Part shown: one piece after another, positions 1 through 4,250 of the stretch
How the letters are laid out: each line of letters begins with the position of its first letter
Position numbering within the stretch: the first letter of the stretch is position 1
Source of the DNA: DATDOY01 sp035293045
GTDB lineage: Bacteria > Actinomycetota > Acidimicrobiia > IMCC26256 > JACPCJ01
Reading direction: 5' to 3'
NCBI GenBank assembly: GCA_035293045.1
Contig: DATDOY010000006.1
Span: 1-5,632 of the forward strand
Length of the DNA stretch: 5,632 nt
The notes under the pieces: model-generated
Database searches by the model: none
The model's input: only the letters and a program-made list of their open reading frames with translations
What the model was told of the DNA's origin: nothing
Program-made: the position numbers and the translations under genes

Positions 1-759
1 CGCCATCTCGTCGACGATGGCGTCGTGCGCGCGCCAGCCGCGCTGGTGCAGCTCGGCGAGCCCGTATCCGAGGGCCTCGCGCTCCTCGAGCAGGCGCGTG
101 TAGCGAGGTTCGCCGAGGGCGAAGTCGCCGCTCGCCCGGTCAGCCAGGTCAGCGAGGAAGGGCAGGAAGTCCTCGAACGCCGCCGCGGCGCGAGCGCCGG
201 CGTCCGCCAGGCGTTGCGCGAGCTTGTCGTCGCCGACCTCGGCAGGGAGGAAGTCGCGGACATAGGAAACGCCCGCCTGACACATCCCGGCGGCCCGGCG
301 CACCAACTCCGGCGTGGCGAGGCCCGGGTCGAGGTTGGCGCGGGCGTGGTTGAGCACGCCGGGAACCTGCGCCAGCCGGTCGACGCATGCGTCGACGAGT
401 TCCGCGTCAGGACGCAGGCGATGCAGGAAGAGCATGAACGCGCCGTAGAGGCACTCCTCTAAATACCCATCGGGTGAGCGGCGCCAGTCGGGCCAGTCAT
501 GGACGATGGCGCGCCCGCGGAGTTCGGAGATGGCGAGGTCGAGATCGATCGACTCGTCGGCGGTGAGGGCCGACGAGTCGACGGCCTCGAAGCGGGCCAA
601 CAGGTCGCGCTCCCACGTCTCTTGGGCCTCGAGGGCCTTCTCCGAGTAGTCGCCGAGCCGGTCGTCGTGTCCCGGGACGCCGAGCTGCGTCGCGCGCACG
701 GGACTGTTCTCGAGGTCGCGATCCACCAACTCGCGCAGAAGATCCTGGAGCTCGGTCAC
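1..759 (-). CDS. DUF885 family protein, N-terminal 253 residues (cut by window edge)
   Basis: The frame stays open from a GTG at 759-757 to the left edge, giving 253 codons with no stop, so the 3' half lies outside. The product starts VTELQDLLRELVDRDLE and continues with a region around TQLGVPGHDDRLGDYS (about residues 25-40). This is the opening typical of DUF885 proteins: an N-terminal helix, then an 'xATxLGxxxxDxRLxDxS' segment. Family members are usually about 550-600 residues and carry a zinc-peptidase-like HExxH motif in the C-terminal half, which cannot be seen here, so peptidase activity is only inferred from the family. No signal peptide is visible, so it is probably cytoplasmic. The start overlaps the stop of the upstream ATPase gene as GTGA, and a GAAGG Shine-Dalgarno lies at 773-769, nine bases before the GTG. 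Codons are strongly GC-ending, except for one TTA (Leu100). Family call is fairly sure; substrate unknown. Confidence 0.82.
   Translation of the reverse strand, partial: MTELQDLLRELVDRDLENSPVRATQLGVPGHDDRLGDYSEKALEAQETWERDLLARFEAVDSSALTADESIDLDLAISELRGRAIVHDWPDWRRSPDGYLEECLYGAFMLFLHRLRPDAELVDACVDRLAQVPGVLNHARANLDPGLATPELVRRAAGMCQAGVSYVRDFLPAEVGDDKLAQRLADAGARAAAAFEDFLPFLADLADRASGDFALGEPRYTRLLEEREALGYGLAELHQRGWRAHDAIVDEMA
379..396. repeat. Perfect 18-base palindrome inside the DUF885 gene
   Basis: gtcgacgcatgcgtcgac equals its own reverse complement over all 18 bases. It encodes Val-Asp-Ala-Cys-Val-Asp on the minus strand. It may be chance helped by the repeated Val-Asp codons. Confidence 0.7.
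549..581. repeat. Perfect 13-base inverted repeat inside the DUF885 gene
   Basis: Arms tcgactcgtcggc (549-561) and gccgacgagtcga (569-581) are exact reverse complements around a 7-base loop (562-568). It lies in coding sequence (residues about 60-70) and has no T-run, so it is not a terminator. It could form an mRNA hairpin early in the gene. Confidence 0.7.
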
Positions 760-1985
760 GCGCCCTCGCCTTCGGTCGTGTTGAACAAGTGGGAACCCAT
801 GCGGGTCAGTCCACCGAGATCGTAGATGTCGACCTCGAAGTACGGAATCCGCGTGACGACCTCGGCCGTGACGGCGAGCTGGGTCCGCAACTCCGTCTCG
901 CGCTTGGCCACCACCTCGAAGTTCTGGAACGACTCACCGAGCGTGCGCAGCACTCGTGCGGTGGCGTCGACCTCGGCGAGCGCCGTCACGCCGATCGATG
1001 ACAACGCCGTGGCCGGCGGCTCGGGCTGTTCCGCGAGCAGACCGGCGGCGGTCCGCGCCCCCTCGTCGAGGAAGTAGTCGGGCAGCGCTTTATTGAGGAC
1101 GATGGCGCCGAGATGGAACCCGCGGTCGGCCAGCTCCATGCAAAACACTTGCGCCTCGCGGAGTGGCGCTGCCTCGAGCGTGCTCACCACCGCGAACGTC
1201 GTCCGATGATCGTGGAGGAGCCGCTCGACGGCGAGGGCGCGCTCGACGAACCCGTCGTACATGGTTTGGAAGTTGAAGAAGAACTCCCCGATGTCGTGGA
1301 GGAACTGTCCGCCGAGGATCCGGTCCGCCACCTGGTAGAACGGCTTGGCGGCGACCTCGAACACGCGAGCCCCTCGACCCTGGCCCGCTCGATACGGCGC
1401 GGTGAGCCAGCGAAGGAGCCGGCCGCCGAAGAAGTCGGCCATGCGCTTGGGGGCCTCGAGGAAGTCGAGCGCGTTCCGCGTCGGCGGCGTGTCGATGATG
1501 ATGAGGTCGTACTTTCCCGTCTGGTGGAGCTCGTACAGGCGTTCCATCGCGATGTAGTCGTGGCTCTGGACGAACCGGCTGGTGATGTTGTGGTACAGCG
1601 GGTTCTCGAGAATGCGATACGCCGTCGCCTCGTCGGGGGTGTGCTGAAGGACGAGCGCATCCCACGCCTGTTTGGTGTCGAGCATGGCCGCCCACAGCTC
1701 GCCGCGGGGTTCGATCCCCGCCTCCTTGAACTTCTCCGGAGGGATGCGCCGCTCGACGTTGCCGATGCCGTCGACGCCGAGCGCGTCGGCGAGGCGACGC
1801 GCGGGGTCCACGGTGAGTACGAGCACCTTGCCGCCGAGATTGGCCGCGGCCGCGGCGGCGGTCGCCGCGGCCGCGGAGGTCTTGCCGACCCCGCCGGAGC
1901 CGGCGAAGACGACGATCTCCTTGGTGGCGAGGAGCTTGTCGAGGGTCGACTCGGCGATGGCCGGCGTGCGGCCGTCGCGGCTCAC
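756..1985 (-). CDS. ArsA/Get3-like ATPase, subunit lacking the signature lysine
   Basis: 409-residue P-loop ATPase of the ArsA/Get3 (anion-transporting ATPase) family, SIMIBI class. The P-loop is GSGGVGKTS at residues 29-37: the deviant Walker A, but with Ser30 where the signature lysine (GKGGVGKT) should be. It is followed by an alanine-rich helix (38-48), switch I VDPARRLADALG (59-70), a family segment around LDTKQAWDAL (102-111) and switch II DTPPTRNALDFL (165-176). There is no pair of cysteines for arsenite and no transmembrane segment, so it is probably a soluble ATPase working with the upstream paralogue. Paired genes of this type in Mycobacterium tuberculosis (Rv3679/Rv3680) are described as Get3 homologues that form a complex; similar pairing is inferred here. 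Start GTG at 1985 overlaps the preceding stop as GTGA, with GGAG (1997-1994) eight bases upstream. The 3' end overlaps the DUF885 start. An arsenic-pump role is unlikely: no arsB, arsD or arsR is nearby. Confidence 0.9.
   Translation of the reverse strand: MSRDGRTPAIAESTLDKLLATKEIVVFAGSGGVGKTSAAAATAAAAAANLGGKVLVLTVDPARRLADALGVDGIGNVERRIPPEKFKEAGIEPRGELWAAMLDTKQAWDALVLQHTPDEATAYRILENPLYHNITSRFVQSHDYIAMERLYELHQTGKYDLIIIDTPPTRNALDFLEAPKRMADFFGGRLLRWLTAPYRAGQGRGARVFEVAAKPFYQVADRILGGQFLHDIGEFFFNFQTMYDGFVERALAVERLLHDHRTTFAVVSTLEAAPLREAQVFCMELADRGFHLGAIVLNKALPDYFLDEGARTAAGLLAEQPEPPATALSSIGVTALAEVDATARVLRTLGESFQNFEVVAKRETELRTQLAVTAEVVTRIPYFEVDIYDLGGLTRMGSHLFNTTEGEGA
769..773 (-). promoter_or_regulatory. 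Shine-Dalgarno of the DUF885 gene
   Basis: GAAGG on the minus strand, nine bases before the GTG at 759, within the 3' end of the second ATPase gene. It supports reinitiation at the GTGA junction. A second purine run (GAGGG) is only three bases from the GTG and too close to act well. Confidence 0.5.
1844..1876. repeat. All-G/C 14-base inverted repeat in the alanine-rich helix of the second ArsA-like gene
   Basis: Arms ccgcggccgcggcg (1844-1857) and cgccgcggccgcgg (1863-1876) pair perfectly around a 5-base loop (gcggt). Every arm base is G or C. It encodes the alanine run just after the P-loop, so alanine codons explain much of it, but the perfect symmetry gives a very stable potential hairpin or cruciform. 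Confidence 0.7.
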
Positions 1986-2947
1986 AGTCCGAGCTCCGCG
2001 CTGAGACCCTCGGCGACCATTCGCGTGACGCGCATCCCGTGCGTGCGAACGAAGAGGTAGGGCAGGTAGAGGAGCGGAAGGTCGACGTCGTCACGGAGAC
2101 GCTGCAAGTGAGTGGCCCGGGTGCGGCGCAGCGTCACCGCGAGCCGGGCGCCCTCAAGAACGGCGGTTGCGCCCTCCCCCACTTCCCCGGCGAGGGCTCC
2201 GGCCGCCGCCGGTTCCCGGAGCGCTTCGAAGATCTCCTCGTCTCCGCGCGTGAACAACTCGGGAAGGACGCGATTCACGAGCACGGCGCCGAGCGGCACC
2301 GAGAGCTCCTGGCGAACCCGGGCCACCAACTCGATGGTTTCGTTGACCGGCATCTCCTCGGGCGTGGCCACGAAGTTGAGGGCGGTGATCGCGGGATCGG
2401 AGAGGAGGTCGATCATCCACTGCGTCTGGCTGCGAACCGGGCCGACGCCGACGAACTCGCGCATGGTCTCGGCGGCGCCGAGCTGGGCGACGATGTGGCC
2501 GGTCGCCGCCGCGTCGACGATGACGATGTCCCACGGCGCGTTCCCGCGCATCGATTCGCGAACCTCGTGGGCGATCTTGCCGATGGTCAGGATCTCCTTC
2601 ACGCCGGGCGCGGCGTTGGCGACGAAGTCGAAGGCCCGCGCCACCGGCCCGATGCGGCCCATCATCGGCACCCGGAGGTGGATGCGGAGGTACTCGCGGA
2701 GCGAGGCCTCCGTGTCCATCCGCAGTACGTGGACGCCGCGGTAGACCTCGACCGGCGCGAAGCCGACCGGGTGGTGCTCGAAGAAGTCGGTGAGGTTCCC
2801 CTTGGCGTCGACCTCGACCACGAGGACGCGCTTGCCCTGATCGGCGGCGAGGAGGGCGAGCCCCGCGCTCACGGTGCTTTTGCCGACGCCACCCTTGCCG
2901 GTGACGATCAGCAGACGGCGCGAGAGCAGGTCGGGGTTCGCGGACAC
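1982..2947 (-). CDS. ArsA/Get3-like ATPase, subunit with complete deviant Walker A
   Basis: 321-residue ATPase of the ArsA/Get3 family. The P-loop GKGGVGKST at residues 17-25 keeps both the signature Lys18 and the catalytic-loop Lys23. Switch I contains DAKGN (47-51), and switch II is DAAATGH (145-151), against DTAPTGH in classical ArsA/Get3. No cysteine occurs in the whole protein, so the ArsA arsenite site and the Get3 CxxC zinc site are both absent. No transmembrane segment. The C-terminal part contains LLYLPYLF, a hydrophobic stretch that may be part of a client- or partner-binding surface (inference). Start is the GTG at 2947-2945: an in-frame TAA lies only nine bases upstream of it, so no earlier start is possible. 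No convincing Shine-Dalgarno precedes it; instead a hairpin (2955-2981) and a palindrome sit there. The next gene overlaps by four bases, indicating translational coupling and probable heteromer formation with that product. Confidence 0.9.
   Translation of the reverse strand: MSANPDLLSRRLLIVTGKGGVGKSTVSAGLALLAADQGKRVLVVEVDAKGNLTDFFEHHPVGFAPVEVYRGVHVLRMDTEASLREYLRIHLRVPMMGRIGPVARAFDFVANAAPGVKEILTIGKIAHEVRESMRGNAPWDIVIVDAAATGHIVAQLGAAETMREFVGVGPVRSQTQWMIDLLSDPAITALNFVATPEEMPVNETIELVARVRQELSVPLGAVLVNRVLPELFTRGDEEIFEALREPAAAGALAGEVGEGATAVLEGARLAVTLRRTRATHLQRLRDDVDLPLLYLPYLFVRTHGMRVTRMVAEGLSAELGL
1994..1997 (-). promoter_or_regulatory. Shine-Dalgarno of the second ArsA-like gene
   Basis: GGAG on the minus strand, inside the last codons of the upstream ATPase gene and eight bases before the GTG at 1985. 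It supports this GTG, and hence the GTGA overlap, as the true start. Confidence 0.55.
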
Positions 2948-2981
2948 CGGTACCGGTTACCCGGTCGCCGACCGGGTGACC
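2946..2981. promoter_or_regulatory. Inverted repeat and palindrome in the gap before the first ArsA-like gene
   Basis: Arms ggttacccggtc (2955-2966) and gaccgggtgacc (2970-2981) pair over 12 positions around a 3-base loop. One pair is G-T on the plus strand, which becomes an A-C mismatch in the minus-strand transcript. The adjoining accggtaccggt (2946-2957) is a perfect 12-base palindrome that shares two bases with the GTG start codon (2947-2945) and overlaps the outer hairpin arm, so two folds would compete. There is no T-run after it, so it is not a standard terminator. It could be an operator, or an RNA fold limiting ribosome access to the ATPase start. The structure is seen directly; the role is inferred. 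Confidence 0.45.
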
Positions 2982-2991
2982 CCCGCGGGGC

Positions 2992-3219
2992 TCAAGCGCC
3001 GAATCCCACCCGGCGGCTGTGGTCTTCGCCCTCGATTTCGACGTAGGCGACCTTCTCGAGCGGAACGCCGACCCGGGTGCCGCGGCGATCCGTCAACCAC
3101 AGAAACGGCGCGGTGGCGGACAACGCCTCCTCGATCTGCTTGGTCACCGCCTCGGGCGTGCCGTCCATCTCCAGGTTGAGTTCCTTGGGGGCGTGCGTCA
3201 CGCCGATGCGTACATCCAT
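2992..3219 (-). CDS. DUF3107 family small protein
   Basis: 75-residue protein, acidic overall, beginning MDVRIGVTHAPKELNLEMDG and ending in RRVGFGA. The pattern of a beta strand (VRIGV), a 'P-[KR]-E-L' turn, a helix (about 22-35), a strand pair around FLWLTDRRG (39-47), AYVEI (58-62) and terminal RRVGFG matches DUF3107, a family found mainly in actinobacteria; the mycobacterial member is TB9.4 (Rv3208A). The size is normal, slightly shorter than the mycobacterial one. No function is established. No signal peptide, cysteine or membrane segment. ATG at 3219 lies nine bases after the lgt stop; that stop TAG forms part of the weak AGG ribosome site, eight bases from the ATG, so translation is probably coupled to lgt. 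A 44-base gap separates it from the ATPase pair. Family assignment is good; role unknown. Confidence 0.85.
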   Translation of the reverse strand: MDVRIGVTHAPKELNLEMDGTPEAVTKQIEEALSATAPFLWLTDRRGTRVGVPLEKVAYVEIEGEDHSRRVGFGA

Positions 3220-3228
3220 GCGGGCAGC

Positions 3229-4191
3229 CTACGCGGCGTCGTTGGGTGCGGACGCTTCGCCGGTGACGTCAACTCGCTCGGCAAACGCCGCACGGGCCGG
3301 GGGACTGTCGTAGTCGTGCACCTCGTCGGTCGCCTCCGACCGGAGGCCCCCCTTCCCCGACGCCCAGGGCGTCCTCCGTTTCACGACGAGCCAGAAGACG
3401 ACGGCGATGAGCGTGACCAGCGCGGTCCACTGGCTCCCGGTGAGGCCCGTGCCGTGGGTCTCGTCGATGCGGAAGAAGTCCTCGACCACGCGGGCGGCGC
3501 CGTACCAAGCCGCGAAGACGAGGGTCAGGTATCCGTCGTAGCGGGGCCGACGCCGCAGCCACAGCAGGAACAGGACGAGGGCGATCGTCGAGACGAGGTC
3601 GTAGAAGGCGGGCTGGTGCACGATCCCGCCCGGGCCGGCCGCGCAGGCCGAGCCGATGGTGTCGCCGGGGATGAGCGGGCCCTCGGGGCAGCGGTAGCCG
3701 AGGAAGAAGTCGGTTGGCTTGCCCAAGTGGTCGGCGATGGCGAGGTCGCCGAGGCGCCCGATGATGATGCCGAACGCCAGGCCGGGCGCGACGGCGTCCA
3801 TCACTTTCCAGAACGAGATCCCCTCCGAGCGCATCTTCGTGGCGGCGGCGAGCACCGCACCGGTGATGCCTCCGAGGAGGCTGATGCCCCCCTCCCACAC
3901 CTTGAAGATCTCGAGGGGGTCGTCGGTGTAATCGCCGGGATGGTTGATGACATACGCCAGGCGGGCACCGACGATGGCGCCGAGGGCGCCGCGCTCGAGG
4001 AGCGCCACGACCTGCTCGGCCGTGATCCCGCGCCGCTTGGCGGCAGGGAGCATGAACAGCATGCCGCCGAGCACGTAGCCGAGCGCGATGCCGAGGCCAT
4101 GGGGCGAGATCGACAGCGGCCCGAGCTCGAGCTTGACGATCGGGTCGTAATCGAGGAGGACCCCGACGACCCGTTGGGCGGGAGACAACAT
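3229..4191 (-). CDS. lgt: Lgt-family prolipoprotein diacylglyceryl transferase, divergent active site
   Basis: 320-residue polytopic membrane protein of the Lgt family. Lgt moves diacylglycerol from phosphatidylglycerol to the lipobox cysteine of prelipoproteins on the outer face of the inner membrane. Landmarks: LGPLSISPHGLGIALGY (23-39), VWEGGISLLGG (98-108), IIGRLGDLAIADHLG (143-157, the Lgt signature region), HQPAFYDL (192-199), WYGAARVVEDFFR (229-241) and LTGSQW (250-255). About seven hydrophobic segments are visible (near 33-48, 63-82, 103-118, 134-148, 199-213, 221-233, 256-270). From about 271 a hydrophilic tail runs to the end, as in several actinobacterial Lgt proteins. Arg146, Gly157 and Arg234 match E. 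coli Arg143, Gly154 and Arg239, but several other key positions differ (see findings), so lipoprotein lipidation is probable, not certain. ATG 4191 is chosen because AGGA (4203-4200) lies eight bases upstream; a TTG at 4239 would add 16 residues with no clear ribosome site. Confidence 0.82.
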   Translation of the reverse strand: MLSPAQRVVGVLLDYDPIVKLELGPLSISPHGLGIALGYVLGGMLFMLPAAKRRGITAEQVVALLERGALGAIVGARLAYVINHPGDYTDDPLEIFKVWEGGISLLGGITGAVLAAATKMRSEGISFWKVMDAVAPGLAFGIIIGRLGDLAIADHLGKPTDFFLGYRCPEGPLIPGDTIGSACAAGPGGIVHQPAFYDLVSTIALVLFLLWLRRRPRYDGYLTLVFAAWYGAARVVEDFFRIDETHGTGLTGSQWTALVTLIAVVFWLVVKRRTPWASGKGGLRSEATDEVHDYDSPPARAAFAERVDVTGEASAPNDAA

Positions 4192-4250
4192 GAGCCCGAT
4201 CCTGACACGGGGCCATCGCGGGGGGTAACTCGCGGCCAAACTGTTCGCCC
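4192..4250. promoter_or_regulatory. Divergent intergenic region between lgt and the cyclase gene
   Basis: Fifty-nine bases lie between the two divergent starts, so promoters for both directions must be here or extend into the genes. On the plus strand CTGACA (4202-4207) resembles a -35 box, and 18 bases later TAACTC (4226-4231) is a poor -10 box. That would leave a leader of only about a dozen bases before ATG 4251. On the minus strand I see no pair of boxes better than chance. No clear operator repeat. The promoter call is weak; the divergent arrangement itself is certain. Confidence 0.3.
4200..4203 (-). promoter_or_regulatory. Shine-Dalgarno deciding the lgt start
   Basis: AGGA read on the minus strand, followed by eight bases and then ATG at 4191-4189. 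This supports the ATG over the in-frame TTG at 4239-4237, which has no purine-rich site at the right distance. Confidence 0.6.

Noticed and set aside
25..825. Plus-strand open frames at 25-462 and 499-825
   Set aside because: They lie opposite the DUF885 frame, which has family features, a ribosome site and an overlap with the upstream gene.
756..2947. Arsenic resistance operon
   Set aside because: The ATPases lack the arsenite-binding cysteines, and no arsB, arsC, arsD or arsR is present; Get3-like function fits better.
2955..2981. Rho-independent terminator after DUF3107
   Set aside because: The stem is strong but no T-run follows in the direction of transcription, and the next gene starts within a few bases.
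1113..3046. Two plus-strand open frames (1113-2060 and 2039-3046) opposite the ATPase genes
   Set aside because: Both are mirror frames of well-supported ATPases and show no domain or ribosome site.
4189..4239. TTG at 4239 as the lgt start
   Set aside because: It adds 16 residues with no family features and lacks a ribosome site, while ATG 4191 has AGGA at ideal distance.
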